64,000 bases of DNA. Origin: Desulfovibrio subterraneus. GTDB lineage: Bacteria; Desulfobacterota; Desulfovibrionia; Desulfovibrionales; Desulfovibrionaceae. The notes below the pieces were generated by a model. It saw nothing but the letters and a program-made list of their open reading frames with translations. It was not told the origin of the DNA and ran no database searches. The translations under genes were made by a program, and so were the position numbers. This document shows, one piece after another, positions 25,006-35,582 of the stretch. The number at the start of each line of letters is the position of its first letter. Position 1 is the stretch's first letter. The stretch covers positions 485,021 through 549,020 of the forward strand of contig NZ_BLVO01000016.1 of the NCBI RefSeq assembly GCF_013340285.1, written 5' to 3'.

Positions 25006-28000
25006 TTAGCGGAGTTGCCCCAGCCAATCTTCAAGTTCGCCGAATTCCACCGGTTTGGATATGTAGCCTGACATGCCTGCGGCAAGGAACGATTCCCTGT
25101 CGCCGGACATGGTGTATGCTGTCATGGCGATGATGGGTATGTCTTTTACATCCGTACCCGCTGCACCTCTGCGGATGTTTCTGGTGGCTTCCACCCCGTC
25201 CATCACAGGCATCTGCACATCCATGAAAACGAGGTCGAAGGATTCTTCCGCCAGCAGATTCAGAGCCATTTTTCCGTTCTCGGCACAGCGGACCATATGG
25301 CCCATCTTTTCGAGCATGCGGATAATGGTAAGCTGGCTGACCTTGTCGTCTTCTGCCAGAAGAATGCGTAGTGTGGAGGATGGGGCTTCCTGCATCTCTG
25401 CGGGGGCGTCGAGCATGTCGGCCGAGGCCACACTGCAGGGGATGGAGACATGAAACTCCGTTCCCCTGTTCGGATGGCTTTCCACATAGACCGTGCCGTG
25501 CATGAGGTTGACCAGCTCGCGGGTAATGGCAAGCCCAAGCCCGGCTCCCTGAAACTGTCTTGTGTGGTCGCCCTCTGCCTGTGTGAAGGATTCGAACAGC
25601 TTGTCCAATATGGATCCCGAAATGCCTATGCCCGTATCGGAAACCGAGAACAGCAGCCGCGGCGTGGTGCCGTATGTGGCCGGAATGAAGCAGGCTTCAA
25701 GCAGCACATGGCCTGAATTGGTGAACTTGATGGCATTGCCGACAAGGTTGTTCAGTATCTGCTGTATGCGCAGCATGTCGCCGACGAGAATGGGGGGCAT
25801 ATCCCCGTCCAGTGTAACCTTGAACTGCAGCCTCTTCTGGCTGGCAACCGGTTCGAAAAGCTGAGAGATGGAAGTGGCCATATCGGCAAACCTGAAGGGC
25901 ATGAAGGCAAGCTCCAGCCGTCCTGCCTCTACCCGTGACAGGTCGAGGATGTCGGAAAGCAGTTGCGTCAGGCGCCGTGTGGATTGCAGGGCGGCGGTAG
26001 TATATTCGGCCTGCTCCGCATCAAGGTCGGTTTTCTGCATCAGTTGCAGCATGCCGGTTATGCCATTTATCGGGGTGCGTATCTCATGGCTCATGTTTGC
26101 AAGGAACATGGATTTGGCCCGGCTGGCGGCATCGGCATCGTCCTTGGCTTTGCGCAGGGAAAGTTCGAACTGCTTGCGTTCCGTAATGTCCTGAAATGCC
26201 CCATGCAGGCAGAAAACCTTGCCGTTGCGCGATTCAGGCTGGCAGGTGGTGCGCACCCAGAGTTCGTTCCCTTTTGCCGTGGTGAGGCGCAGCTCCAGAT
26301 CAAAGGGCGTGCCGTGTTCCCTCGATGCATCTATGGCGGCGACAAGAACGGGAACGTCATCCGGATGGTAGAATTGAATGCCCGTTGCCGCAGAGGGCAC
26401 GTAGTCCGGGGCGACCTCATGAATATCGTATACCTGCTCGCTCCATTCCAGCCGGTCGGAATCGGTATACAGCTTCCACCCGCCCACTCTGGCCATTCTG
26501 CCCGTGGCGTTCAGAAGAGTCAGGCTTTCACGATATTTGCCTTCCAGAATCTTGCGGTTGGCTACCTCTTCTCTGAGTCGCGTCATGGCCTGTGCCAGTT
26601 CTTGGGCCTGCTGTTCCGCATCCCGCCGTTTCGAGTGCTCCTCCTGATGTATTTCGCGGGAGCGCAGAAGTTCCAGCCGTTTTGTCAGCAGTGAGTCGCG
26701 GATGTCCTTGACCCGCTGGGCCTGCCTGCTGTCGTTCGCCACAGGAAAAGCCTTGAGTATTCTGTCCTGAAAGCGTTTTTCCATCAGGGAGGTCTTGTAG
26801 TAGGCATTCCAGCTGTCAAAACAGGTGTATGCCTGCTGCCAGTAGATGACGGCATTCATGCTCAGTCCGAGTTCTTCCCAGAACCGGGCCGCCCGTTCGT
26901 TCGCAACGCCCTGCCACTGGATAAAACCGCCTTTCTGCGCCTCTTCTATGGCATGCTCGTAGTGCACGGTGGCGTCGCCGTGGAGATTGGCAAGGCGCGC
27001 CATTTCTGCCTCGGCCAGACTGAGTTTGAATGCGTAGTTCTCGGGGCAGTGTTGCGCCCAGACCCGCAGGCGCTCCAGAATGGCTTCCATTTCGGGCAGT
27101 CTGAGGTGCCTATCTTTTGCTTTGACACTACCCTGCAGCGAGGCAAGGATCATGAACCGGATGAGCAGGTGTTCGGGCCACGGGAGCAGCCCCTGCACAC
27201 CTACCGAGTAGATGGTTTCGTCCGCCATGTCCGAATACTGCAGGGCCTTCTGATGGTCGCCGGAAAGGAAGAGCATGAAGGAGCGCAGCACATTGTAAAT
27301 GCAGGCAACCTGAATGTTGTCGTGGCTGTCCACGCTGTGCAGATAGTTCCTTTCCCAATTGCGGCTGCCTGTCGTGGTTTCGTTTGTCAGCTCGTCTATG
27401 ATGCGGCAGCCGCCTTCCAGCAGGTCTATGGCCCACTGGTTGCGGCGGGTGCGGCTGAAATTGAGGGAATGTTCTATTTCCTTGCGCAGCCTGAGCAGCG
27501 GCGTACCCTGAAAGAAGCGGCAATACATGTCGTGCCCGAAGGCATAGGCGGCATATTGCAGGTTGCCGAAGCGCGAACCGATCTCATAAGCATCTGCATA
27601 ATCCTGGCTGGAGCGGCTCATATGGTGGAACCAATGACGGGCTGAACTGCCGATCATGAGATGGAAGACGCTCCTGTCGGATGGCGATTGGAACATGCGT
27701 GTCATGAGGTTTGAGGCAAGATCGGAAAACTCCCGTGCCAGAGCGAAGTCGTTTTTCACCCAGATGAGCAGTCCGGCGAGTGCGGTGTGGCTGTAGCCCA
27801 CTTCCGGCATGTTGCCGTATTTGAGCACAAGGTTCACCACCTTGGGGACGAGCACCGACCATAGTCGCTGGTGCGAACGGTAGCACGGCGGTCCCATGGT
27901 GATGAGCAACTGTGTCGCCTTGCTCATTTCAGGGTGGCTCATGACGGGCTTGTCGAAAAACGAGGCGACGGACTTTCTGCCGATGTGCTCCCGCACCTGC

Positions 28001-29805
28001 CGTATTTCCTTGTCGCGCATGGTTTCGTAATCATCGTGGGGCAGGAAGATGCCAAGGGCTTCAAGCCCGTTGCGGCCTGCGGCAATGGCATCCGGATAAT
28101 GCGCCTGCAGGGTGTACTGCACAATGAGCACCCGCTGGGCTTCGGCCCGTTCGAGCGGAGTTGCGGCGTGGTCCATGGCTGTTTTGATATGCTGCACCGA
28201 GCTGGGCTGGTCTCCTTCAAGAAATTCCGTTTCAGCCCATTCCAGATACAGCGCCATGGTTTCTTCATGGTGTTTCTTCCATGCCTTGTCCGCCGTGTTC
28301 CGGTCATCCAGCAGTTCCCCTGCTTCCCTGTGAAATTCGAGAGCGGCGTTGAAGGCGGAGGCGGCTTTGGCCTTGCGGGCCGCACGGACATTCAGCTGCA
28401 GAAGCAGAATACGCTCTGCGGGATCGGTAAGCAGGTGTTTGCCCGCATTCATGTGCCGTGTGATTTCGAAGAGATGGTCGGCAAGAGCAGTATGGTCGAG
28501 CCGTTTGAGCAGTATTCTGCCTATGGCAAGCTTTTCGGCAGGCCGTTCGGTTTCAGGGACAAGGCTGTATGCCGCCTGCTGCACGCGGTCATGGATGAAG
28601 CGCACATGCGTGGGCAGCTCTCCGTGGTTTTGTGCAGGAAAATCGGTGCTCAGTGGAACAAGTAACCCCTTTTGCACCTCGGTGCGCAGAAGCTCAAGGC
28701 AGATCTGCTGCTCATGACCGCTCACCATGCTCAGCCGCGCCAGTTCGAAGACGTTGCCAAGGCTTGCCGCCTGAAACAACAGTTTCTGTTTGGCGGGAGC
28801 GTACTGGCGGAACCGCTTGGCAAAGAGTGAGACTACATCTTCCGGGAATGCTTCCGTATCCTTTCTGCTGCCGCTCCACCGCCATGCCGATTTTGCCGGA
28901 TCGTACTGCAACAGCCCGTTGTCATGGATGAACTCCAGAAAGGCGTGCATGAAGAAGGGATTTCCCCGTGTCCGGTCATGGACTATGCGGGCAAGCCCGT
29001 CGAACTTGATGACAGAAGGCGGCAATGCGTCTTTGACGAACTGCGCAACGTTTTCAAAGGAAAGGGGTTTTACTTCCAGCGATAAGGCCGGGGTTCCCAG
29101 TATGTTCAGTTCGCTGAGCACGGCCGCAAAGGGGTGGGATTCATGAATCTCGTTGTTGCGGTAGGCTGCAACAACAAGAATATAGTTCAGGTCCCTGCCT
29201 ATGCCGAGAGTCTTGAGCAGTTCAAGGGAGGCCTGATCCGCCCACTGCCAGTCGTCTATGAACAGGACAAGGGGATGGTCCGGTTTGCAGAAGACCTTGA
29301 TGATGTTTCTGAACAGGTCGGAGAAGCGGTGGCGCGCTTCCATGGGGTTTATGTTTGCAACCTGCGGCTGCGGGCCGATGAGTGCTTCGAATCTCGGGGA
29401 AAGGTCTATGAGCAGCTGTCCGAGGTTGCCCACGGCTTCCAGAATCTTCTGCCGCCATTCGTTTTTGCGGGATTCTTCCTCGCGGAGAAGCTGATAGAGC
29501 AGATCCGTCAAAGCCTGCTGGATGGCAAAGTAGGGTACTCCCTGCTGAAACTGGTTGAACTTGCCCTGACAAAAAAAGCCGTTGCGGCGGGAGGTTGGTG
29601 TTCTGAGCTGCTGCACGAGAGATGTTTTGCCCACACCGGAATAGCCCGGCACGAGCATGAGCAGGCCCGCGCCTTCGCACACACTTTCAAAGGCGCTGAC
29701 CATCGCATCAATGGTGTTCTCGCGCCCGTAGAGCTTGGTGGGAATGTTCAACCGGCTCTGCCGGTTGGCCGCCACTTCTTTTGCAACTGCAGGTTGTCTT
29801 GTCAA
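25006..29805 (-). CDS. Giant AAA-ATPase/TPR/PAS hybrid histidine kinase with receiver
   Basis: 1599 residues. Order: an AAA_16/NACHT-like ATPase (about 20-330, Walker [12 protein letters not shown] near 55, Walker [13 protein letters not shown]), a long helical, TPR-like region (about 400-1000) with no clear motif, a coiled coil (about 1025-1070), a PAS/PAC domain (about 1080-1200), HisKA with [15 protein letters not shown] (phospho-His near 1238), HATPase ([14 protein letters not shown]), and a C-terminal receiver with the phospho-acceptor in [13 protein letters not shown] (near 1525). This is the architecture of large sensors that usually carry an N-terminal Ser/Thr kinase domain, which is missing here. 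No membrane helix, so cytoplasmic sensing. It starts at TTG 29805, behind AAGGAGG. No output partner is visible nearby. Confidence 0.92.
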   Translation of the reverse strand: MTRQPAVAKEVAANRQSRLNIPTKLYGRENTIDAMVSAFESVCEGAGLLMLVPGYSGVGKTSLVQQLRTPTSRRNGFFCQGKFNQFQQGVPYFAIQQALTDLLYQLLREEESRKNEWRQKILEAVGNLGQLLIDLSPRFEALIGPQPQVANINPMEARHRFSDLFRNIIKVFCKPDHPLVLFIDDWQWADQASLELLKTLGIGRDLNYILVVAAYRNNEIHESHPFAAVLSELNILGTPALSLEVKPLSFENVAQFVKDALPPSVIKFDGLARIVHDRTRGNPFFMHAFLEFIHDNGLLQYDPAKSAWRWSGSRKDTEAFPEDVVSLFAKRFRQYAPAKQKLLFQAASLGNVFELARLSMVSGHEQQICLELLRTEVQKGLLVPLSTDFPAQNHGELPTHVRFIHDRVQQAAYSLVPETERPAEKLAIGRILLKRLDHTALADHLFEITRHMNAGKHLLTDPAERILLLQLNVRAARKAKAASAFNAALEFHREAGELLDDRNTADKAWKKHHEETMALYLEWAETEFLEGDQPSSVQHIKTAMDHAATPLERAEAQRVLIVQYTLQAHYPDAIAAGRNGLEALGIFLPHDDYETMRDKEIRQVREHIGRKSVASFFDKPVMSHPEMSKATQLLITMGPPCYRSHQRLWSVLVPKVVNLVLKYGNMPEVGYSHTALAGLLIWVKNDFALAREFSDLASNLMTRMFQSPSDRSVFHLMIGSSARHWFHHMSRSSQDYADAYEIGSRFGNLQYAAYAFGHDMYCRFFQGTPLLRLRKEIEHSLNFSRTRRNQWAIDLLEGGCRIIDELTNETTTGSRNWERNYLHSVDSHDNIQVACIYNVLRSFMLFLSGDHQKALQYSDMADETIYSVGVQGLLPWPEHLLIRFMILASLQGSVKAKDRHLRLPEMEAILERLRVWAQHCPENYAFKLSLAEAEMARLANLHGDATVHYEHAIEEAQKGGFIQWQGVANERAARFWEELGLSMNAVIYWQQAYTCFDSWNAYYKTSLMEKRFQDRILKAFPVANDSRQAQRVKDIRDSLLTKRLELLRSREIHQEEHSKRRDAEQQAQELAQAMTRLREEVANRKILEGKYRESLTLLNATGRMARVGGWKLYTDSDRLEWSEQVYDIHEVAPDYVPSAATGIQFYHPDDVPVLVAAIDASREHGTPFDLELRLTTAKGNELWVRTTCQPESRNGKVFCLHGAFQDITERKQFELSLRKAKDDADAASRAKSMFLANMSHEIRTPINGITGMLQLMQKTDLDAEQAEYTTAALQSTRRLTQLLSDILDLSRVEAGRLELAFMPFRFADMATSISQLFEPVASQKRLQFKVTLDGDMPPILVGDMLRIQQILNNLVGNAIKFTNSGHVLLEACFIPATYGTTPRLLFSVSDTGIGISGSILDKLFESFTQAEGDHTRQFQGAGLGLAITRELVNLMHGTVYVESHPNRGTEFHVSIPCSVASADMLDAPAEMQEAPSSTLRILLAEDDKVSQLTIIRMLEKMGHMVRCAENGKMALNLLAEESFDLVFMDVQMPVMDGVEATRNIRRGAAGTDVKDIPIIAMTAYTMSGDRESFLAAGMSGYISKPVEFGELEDWLGQLR

Positions 29806-30248
29806 AAGGCAGTCCTCCTTGAAGTCGGCAGCAGCCCTTGTAACGCTGGTCTACTCCGGATCTGGCTCCAGAAGTTACCTTGTACCTTATGCGGTTTCAG
29901 AACCAATTATAAAATATGCGATAGGTGGTAATGGTGGAAGAGAAAACAGGAGTTGTTACTGATATGCCAGCAGAATTTTATTTCGGCGTGAGACCGGCTC
30001 ATATGGACGGACGGCCGCTACGGGCAAGGCGCGGTGTGGCTCTGTCTGCTATTTAGGGGGGGCGGGTAGGTTTCAACAATTCCGCGATAGGGTGTTACGG
30101 CCTGTGAAGGTCCGTTACCATCTGATACGCTTGGGCAAAACCGGTACTGTGTGATGAGGTTCTCCGATATTCGGCCCGGGGCGATGTGACGATACATTGC
30201 ATGTCACGGGCGTTTGCCTTTTCACGGGGCTGCTGCTAGACGGGCCAT
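29806..30248. other. Gene-free divergent region
   Basis: 443 bp between the hybrid kinase and the AraC gene. It holds both promoters. GTGAC (30186-30190) and GTCAC (30203-30207), spaced 12 bp, are a possible operator shortly before the AraC start. Nothing else is supported. Confidence 0.4.
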
Positions 30249-31157
30249 ATGCTTGCCTCTCTCATGGAACGGCTGGAGTGGGTTCCGGCCTCTTCGCAAT
30301 CAGCCGCCGGGTTGACCGTCAACGCCTACACCACCGTCCATGCCGTGCAGCGGCACCGGCTGCACTCCGTCATGGTTTCCGGTGCCTGCGCTGTTCTGGT
30401 GCTGCAGGGAGAAAAGGTGCTTTCCACAGGGCAGGCAAGCTCTGTCTTTCCTGCAGGAAGCATGTTCATGCTGCCGCCCCGCATTCCGTTCAGCGTGGAA
30501 AACCATCCCGACAGCGTTTCCGGCCGGTACATGGCCCTGTGCCTTGCGTTCGGTGAAGAGCAACTGGCGCGGGCGGCTGGTCTGCCTTGCGCAGCATCCG
30601 ATTCCGCTACCGTAACGGTGACCGATAGCCTGCGGGTGCGGGTCGATACCCCGCTCATCGGCTCCATTGCGCATTTTCTGGATATGGCGCACCAGTGTCC
30701 CGCCGAGCAGACCGTGCTTTCTCTCTGCCTTGAAACGGTGCTCACGCTCATTGCCGCGCGCAGCACCTGCCTGCCTTCCATCTGGGACAAGGCCGCAACA
30801 TGGAGCGCGCGCTGCGCCTTCATGGTGGGCATGGACCCCGCCCGCAAGTGGGACGTGGCAGGCATTGCCCGGCATCTGGCCGTGAGCGACCGCACCCTGC
30901 GCAGACGGCTTGAGGCGGAAGGCACCAGCCTGCGGACCGTGCTGCGTGATGTGCGCCTGAACTCGGCGCTTTCCCTGCTGCAGACCAACGCGGGCAGTGT
31001 GGGTGAGGTGGCGGCACGGTGCGGTTACGATTCACCCTCCCGCTTTGCCGTGCTGTTCAGGGAACGGTTCGGGCTGGCACCGGCCGAGGTACTCCGGCTC
31101 AATGCGGCAAACGGAGCGCATTTGTCCGTTACGGGACGGCAAATGGCCGTTTCGTGA
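30249..31157 (+). CDS. AraC-family transcriptional regulator
   Basis: 302 residues: an N-terminal cupin-like sensing domain (about 20-150) and a C-terminal pair of helix-turn-helices (WDVAGIARHLAVSDRTLRRRLEAEGTSLRTVLRDVRLNSALSLLQTNAGSVGEVAARCGYDSPSRFAVLFRERFG spans it, about 205-280). The most likely target is the downstream PEBP gene, 63 bp away in the same direction, or its own promoter. No ligand can be inferred. Confidence 0.9.
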   Translation: MLASLMERLEWVPASSQSAAGLTVNAYTTVHAVQRHRLHSVMVSGACAVLVLQGEKVLSTGQASSVFPAGSMFMLPPRIPFSVENHPDSVSGRYMALCLAFGEEQLARAAGLPCAASDSATVTVTDSLRVRVDTPLIGSIAHFLDMAHQCPAEQTVLSLCLETVLTLIAARSTCLPSIWDKAATWSARCAFMVGMDPARKWDVAGIARHLAVSDRTLRRRLEAEGTSLRTVLRDVRLNSALSLLQTNAGSVGEVAARCGYDSPSRFAVLFRERFGLAPAEVLRLNAANGAHLSVTGRQMAVS

Positions 31158-31220
31158 GCGCATTCTCCCGCAGAAGGGGGCATGATACCCGCATGCAACC
31201 TCTTCAAAAGGAGAATACCC

Positions 31221-31775
31221 ATGCGTATCACACTGCTTTCCACCTGTCTGGCCCTGCTGCTTTCGGCATCGGCGGCCCTTGCCTCTGATTTCACCCTTTC
31301 CAGCCCTGACATGACCGAAGGCGGCATGCTCTCCGCCGTACAGGTGTATAAGGGCTTCGGCTGCGACGGTGACAACCGTTCGCCCGCACTCAACTGGACA
31401 GCCCCGCCCGCCGGCACCCGCAGTTTTGCCCTTACCGTCTACGATCCTGATGCGCCCACGGGCAGCGGCTGGTGGCACTGGGTGGTCTTCAATATTCAGG
31501 CAACGGAACGCGCCCTGCCTGCCGGAGCCGGTGCAGCGGACGGAAAAGCCCTGCCCGCAGGCGTTGTGCAGTCCCGTACGGATTTCGGGACTCCCGGATT
31601 CGGCGGAGCCTGTCCGCCTTCAGGTGACGCCGCCCACCGTTATATATTCACCCTGCACGCGCTGGACACGGAACAGCTTGATCTGCCGCAGGATGCCTCT
31701 GCGGCCATGGTCGGTTTCATGCTGGGGCAGCACACCATCGCCAAGGCCACGTTGACCGCGCGGTATGGCCGGTAG
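31221..31775 (+). CDS. Periplasmic YbhB/YbcL family (PEBP-like) protein
   Basis: 184 residues with a signal peptide (MRITLLSTCLALLLSASAALA). The mature part has the PEBP core: SPALNWTAPPAGTRSFALTVYDPDAP, WWHWVVFNI and the DFG..GFGGACPPSGDAAHRYIFTLHAL ligand-pocket motif. The bacterial members have no settled role. ATG 31221 follows AAAAGGAG. Confidence 0.92.
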   Translation: MRITLLSTCLALLLSASAALASDFTLSSPDMTEGGMLSAVQVYKGFGCDGDNRSPALNWTAPPAGTRSFALTVYDPDAPTGSGWWHWVVFNIQATERALPAGAGAADGKALPAGVVQSRTDFGTPGFGGACPPSGDAAHRYIFTLHALDTEQLDLPQDASAAMVGFMLGQHTIAKATLTARYGR

Positions 31776-31786
31776 CCCCTTGCGGC

Positions 31787-31822
31787 AAAAAAAAGAGGCA
31801 CCGGTTTTCTGCCGGTGCCTCT
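31787..31822 (-). terminator. Rho-independent terminator
   Basis: AGAGGCACCGG (31794-31804) pairs with CCGGTGCCTCT (31812-31822). The minus strand continues in eight Ts, so it ends the reductase operon reading from 36191; it may also stop the plus-strand PEBP transcript. Confidence 0.8.
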
Positions 31823-31837
31823 GGCCGTTGAAGAAGT

Positions 31838-31938
31838 CATTTCTGGTTTCTTGGCTCCGCCGGGCAGGAACCTAACGTTCCTGCACCTCGTATAAGCGAT
31901 ACAAATCCGTTTTTGGACCTCAGTTTCGGCTTAACGGG
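31838..31938 (+). repeat. Dispersed repeat, copy A (core only)
   Basis: About 100 bp nearly identical to the central part of the elements at 41581-41726 and 45132-45277: TTGGCTCCGCCGGGCAGGAA, a GGAAC-CTAAC-GTTCC hairpin, ACCTCGTATAAGCGATAC, and CGGCTTAACGG. The outer ends present in the other two copies are absent or diverged. It lies just downstream of the reductase operon, beside its terminator. Confidence 0.8.
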
Positions 31939-31956
31939 GACCTTTAGGGAACATGG

Positions 31957-32751
31957 TTAGTACAGGCCACCCATGTTTGCTGCGGTGTGTATGGTGTCTG
32001 TAAAGAATCCGGCACGGCCCACAAGCTCACCGAACAGGACGAACGGCGGCAGCCAGATGGGCATGTAGGCTGTTCTGCCGTTCACCAGCAGGGCGATTGC
32101 CAGCACCGCCAGATGAATCCAGTAGAAGGGCGATGCAAGCCACGCCGTACCTGTCATGCTCATCACCGTGCTGCCGGAAAGCCACACGCACGGCACCACC
32201 AGATTGAGCACCAGCGCCACAAACAGTGTTACGGTGAAGATGCGTGAGAGCATCTTTCTGCTTTTGTCACCCGCAAACCAGCTTGCAAATCCGGCACCCA
32301 GCAACACGGACGTGATGAGAAAAAAGGCGGCGGGCAGGGCATTGTTCAGGGCAGGCAGGGCCGGGGGCGCATAGGTCATGCCTGCCGAGAGCACGGCCAC
32401 AAGCCCGAGCGCGGCACCGGCCCAGCTGAGAGCGGGGCGGCTGGCTCTGCCGCTGAGGAAGAAGCCCAGCAGGGCAAGGCCCGCAAATGCGCCGGAGAAC
32501 AGCACTTCGCGGCTGAGCCATGCCTTGTCCAGATGACGCAGGGCTGTGGGGGCCTCGAACGGATGGCCGAGATGGAAAATGGAGGCGATGAGGCCGACCA
32601 GCATGAGGCCCGCGATCATGCGCCATTCCCTGTGGCTGTCTTTGTTGTCGACGGTGCCTGTCACGAGCTGCGCAACCTTCATGAAGGTGAGGCCAATGGC
32701 TGCCTGCGACAATACCGTGAACAGAACGAGCGGAAGTTCCATGGATTGCAT
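31957..32751 (-). CDS. DmsC-like membrane anchor of a molybdopterin reductase
   Basis: 264 residues, eight hydrophobic helices, DmsC family (MELPLVLFTVLSQAAIGLTFMKVAQLV, then IAGLMLVGLIASIFHLGHPFEAPTALRHLDKAWLSREVLFSGAFAG). It anchors the iron-sulfur and catalytic subunits and oxidises menaquinol. RBS GAGGAG before ATG 32751; only 3 bp after the FeS gene. Confidence 0.92.
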   Translation of the reverse strand: MQSMELPLVLFTVLSQAAIGLTFMKVAQLVTGTVDNKDSHREWRMIAGLMLVGLIASIFHLGHPFEAPTALRHLDKAWLSREVLFSGAFAGLALLGFFLSGRASRPALSWAGAALGLVAVLSAGMTYAPPALPALNNALPAAFFLITSVLLGAGFASWFAGDKSRKMLSRIFTVTLFVALVLNLVVPCVWLSGSTVMSMTGTAWLASPFYWIHLAVLAIALLVNGRTAYMPIWLPPFVLFGELVGRAGFFTDTIHTAANMGGLY

Positions 32752-32754
32752 ATA

Positions 32755-33315
32755 CTATCTCCTCGCTATCTTGGGGGCCTTGGGAAGGATGAACCGCGTG
32801 GAGGGGTTCAGCCGCGTCATCTTGGGATAGCCCGCCGGGTATTGCACCTGTCCCGTCTCGGGCAGGGTTGCCAGATCCACCAGCGTGAGCGCTCCGGTGG
32901 GACAGGCCTGCGTGCACATGGGGTTGAGTCCCGCGTCCAGCCGCTCGTGGCACAGGCTGCACTTCTCGGCCCGCTTTTCAACGGGGTTGAAGGTGGGGGC
33001 GCCGTACGGACAGGAGCGTATGCAGTTGCCGCAGCCTATGCACCGGTCCTGATGGTGCACCACCACGCCGTCTTCCTCGCGCTTGGTATATGCCTTTACG
33101 GGGCAGACGTTGAGGCAGGCGGGATCTTCGCAGTGGTTGCAGGCAAGGGACAGAAACGCCCTTTCGCGGTGGGGATAGATCTCTTCACTCAGGGGATAGA
33201 CCTGACGCCACACCACACCCTTTTCCTGATGGTAGTAGTTGCGGCAGGCCATGGCACAGGTGAAACAGCCGATGCATCGCTCGGCATCGACCAGAAATGC
33301 GTATTGTTTTTGCAT
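32755..33315 (-). CDS. DmsB-like four-cluster ferredoxin subunit
   Basis: 186 residues with four Cys clusters: CIGCFTCAMAC, CNHCEDPACLNVCP, CIGCGNCIRSCPYGAP and CSLCHERLDAGLNPMCTQACP, which ligate four [4Fe-4S] centres. Passes electrons from the anchor to the catalytic subunit. ATG 33315 has AGGAG upstream; the longer frame to 33324 is not needed. Confidence 0.95.
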   Translation of the reverse strand: MQKQYAFLVDAERCIGCFTCAMACRNYYHQEKGVVWRQVYPLSEEIYPHRERAFLSLACNHCEDPACLNVCPVKAYTKREEDGVVVHHQDRCIGCGNCIRSCPYGAPTFNPVEKRAEKCSLCHERLDAGLNPMCTQACPTGALTLVDLATLPETGQVQYPAGYPKMTRLNPSTRFILPKAPKIARR

Positions 33316-33327
33316 TGTCAGCACTCC

Positions 33328-35574
33328 TTAAGCCCTTTCGATGTCGGCAAACTGTCCATGAATGGCCACGCCGGGGGCTCCGGCCTTGAACGCGCCCATG
33401 TCGGCGGATTCGTCATCCACAAGGTTCTGCACGTTGAAGTCGAATCCCTTGCCGAACCATGCTTCGTACATGAGCAGGCAGTCTCTGGCCACGTTATTGG
33501 TCAGCTTCACGCGCACCTTCTGCTCGCCCACCTTGTTGAACACGCGCACCATGTCCAGATCGCGTATGCCCTTTTCGGCGGCTGCCTGCGGATGCATGTA
33601 GACGTAGGGTTCCTTGTTGTATTCGTGCATCCAGTCCAGATTGACGAACTGGGAGTGCAGGCCGAACTTGGTGTGCGGTGTGAGCAGGCGGAATTTGTCG
33701 TATCCCTTGCGGCCTTCCTTGTATTCGGGCAGCGCCTTGTGACCGTTCTGCTCGCACAGCTCGGACTTGAACTCGTACTTGCCCGAAGGCGTGGCGAACT
33801 TCAGTTCGTTCCATGCGGCCGAAGAGGTAAGTCGGGCCTTTACGGGGCCGTTCTTCAGGTCGGTCCAGTGCTTGATGCCGAAGAGGTCATACACGCCCTG
33901 GTTGAATTCCTTTTCCAGCCATTCCCGCGTGTCTATTTCCTGCGGGAAGGTGCAGGAACCGGGCGACAGCTCATTCATCTTTTTTGAAAGTGCTGCGGCG
34001 ATCTCGATATTGGACTTGGTTTCGTACATGGGTTTGACGGCCTGCTCGTTGAGGCCGAGCCAGTAATGCCAGTACGAGACGTTCACGGTCCACTCCTCGA
34101 AAAGGGTGGTCACGGGCAGCACGATATCCGAGTTGGCCACGGTTTCGTTGAAGAACTGATCTACCGTGACAACCAGATCAAGCGAGTCGAAGGCCTTTTC
34201 CAGCTTGTTACGGTCGAAGTCCTGCGCAAGGGGGTTCTTGCACGAGACCCACAGCATTTTCAGGGCGGGGTCTTTGGCGTCCAGAATGGACTGTGCGGTC
34301 TTGTTGATGTTGACCGTGCGGTCGGAATAGCTGTTGCCGCTGCCGGAGGTGAAGTCGAATTCACCCTTGGCTGCACCGCCGACAAAGCCCACGGAACCTT
34401 CGGGCTGCTTCTGGATCATGGCGTGGTAGTTGAAGCCCCATGTCTGCAGGTGGCCGTAGCGTGCGCCGCCGCCTTCCTTGCCGACGTTGCCGGTCATGGC
34501 CACCAGTGCGTCCAGTGCGCGGACAGATGCTCCGCCGTTGGTGTGGCGCTGCATGCCGTACCCTATCCAGACCGTGGCAGGCTTGGCCGTGGCGAATTCT
34601 TCCGCCACTTCGCGGATTTCCTGCGCCGGGATGCCGGACAGTTCAGAGGCCCATTCAACAGTCACGTTCTGGCGCAGGTAGGCGGCGAATTCTTCGTAGC
34701 CCACACTGTGGTTCTTCACGAAATCCTCGTCCACAAGTCCCAGGTCCAGAATGTGCCGCGCCATGCCCAGTGCAAGCGCGCCGTCGCTGGAGACATTGGG
34801 CTGCCAGAAGACATCGCCCTTGGCCGCCGTCTGGGTGAACACGGGGTCCACGACCACCACCTTGGCACCGCGGCGTTTGGCTTCCATGACGTATTTCATG
34901 GAATGCACGGAACACCACGCGGGGTTTGCGCCCCAGAGGATGATGTACTTGGCCTTCACCATGTCTTCGGGGTCGTTGCACCACATGTTGCCAAGATCGT
35001 AGTTCTGGGCGTCTATGCCTGCGGGCCAGCACGGAGTGCCCACAAAACGGGTGGTGTAGCCGAGCGAGGACATCATGCCCTCGACACCGTAGTTGGTAAT
35101 GCCGAAGTTGCCGGAATATTTGGTCAGGCCCAGCCCGAGCAGGCTGCCGTCCTTTTCTTTGAGTTCAAGAATCTTGCGGGCGATGCGGTCCATGGCTTCG
35201 TCCCATGTCACGCGGCGCCATTTGCCGCTGCGGCGGCCGTCCTGCACCATGGGGTACTTGATGCGGTCGGGGCTGTAGATGCGGTGGCCATAGGTATAGC
35301 CTTTCACGCACAGCCCGCCGTTGGTGAAGGTGGACTCCGGTGCGCCTTCGATAAACTGCACCACACCGTCCTTCACATAGGTTTTGATGCTGCACGTGTC
35401 GTAACAGTTTCTGGGGCACGCGTTACGAAAGACCTGATAGTCGGCCGCATTGAACGGCGCGGCGTTTGCTCCGGCAGGCACCAGCAGCCCGCACGGCAGC
35501 ATCGCGGCAGCGCCCGCAGCGCTCATGCCCTGCAGGAACCGTCTTCTGCTGAGCGTGCTTTTCTTCGTTGTCAT
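33328..35574 (-). CDS. DMSO-reductase-family molybdopterin oxidoreductase, catalytic subunit (DmsA-like)
   Basis: 748 residues exported by the Tat path: twin-arginine SRRRFLQGMSAAG at residues 9-21 and an AxA cleavage site near 38. The [4Fe-4S] motif is CPRNCYDTCSIKTYVKDG.., completed by GGLCVKGY. bis-MGD binding regions include GMQRHTNGGASVRALDALVAMTGNVGKEGGG and VTVDQFFNETVANSDIVLPVTTLFE. It reduces an S- or N-oxide, or a related oxyanion; the exact acceptor cannot be read from sequence. It follows the chaperone gene by 8 bp and precedes DmsB-like by 12 bp. Confidence 0.93.
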   Translation of the reverse strand: MTTKKSTLSRRRFLQGMSAAGAAAMLPCGLLVPAGANAAPFNAADYQVFRNACPRNCYDTCSIKTYVKDGVVQFIEGAPESTFTNGGLCVKGYTYGHRIYSPDRIKYPMVQDGRRSGKWRRVTWDEAMDRIARKILELKEKDGSLLGLGLTKYSGNFGITNYGVEGMMSSLGYTTRFVGTPCWPAGIDAQNYDLGNMWCNDPEDMVKAKYIILWGANPAWCSVHSMKYVMEAKRRGAKVVVVDPVFTQTAAKGDVFWQPNVSSDGALALGMARHILDLGLVDEDFVKNHSVGYEEFAAYLRQNVTVEWASELSGIPAQEIREVAEEFATAKPATVWIGYGMQRHTNGGASVRALDALVAMTGNVGKEGGGARYGHLQTWGFNYHAMIQKQPEGSVGFVGGAAKGEFDFTSGSGNSYSDRTVNINKTAQSILDAKDPALKMLWVSCKNPLAQDFDRNKLEKAFDSLDLVVTVDQFFNETVANSDIVLPVTTLFEEWTVNVSYWHYWLGLNEQAVKPMYETKSNIEIAAALSKKMNELSPGSCTFPQEIDTREWLEKEFNQGVYDLFGIKHWTDLKNGPVKARLTSSAAWNELKFATPSGKYEFKSELCEQNGHKALPEYKEGRKGYDKFRLLTPHTKFGLHSQFVNLDWMHEYNKEPYVYMHPQAAAEKGIRDLDMVRVFNKVGEQKVRVKLTNNVARDCLLMYEAWFGKGFDFNVQNLVDDESADMGAFKAGAPGVAIHGQFADIERA

Positions 35575-35582
35575 AGAGCCTC

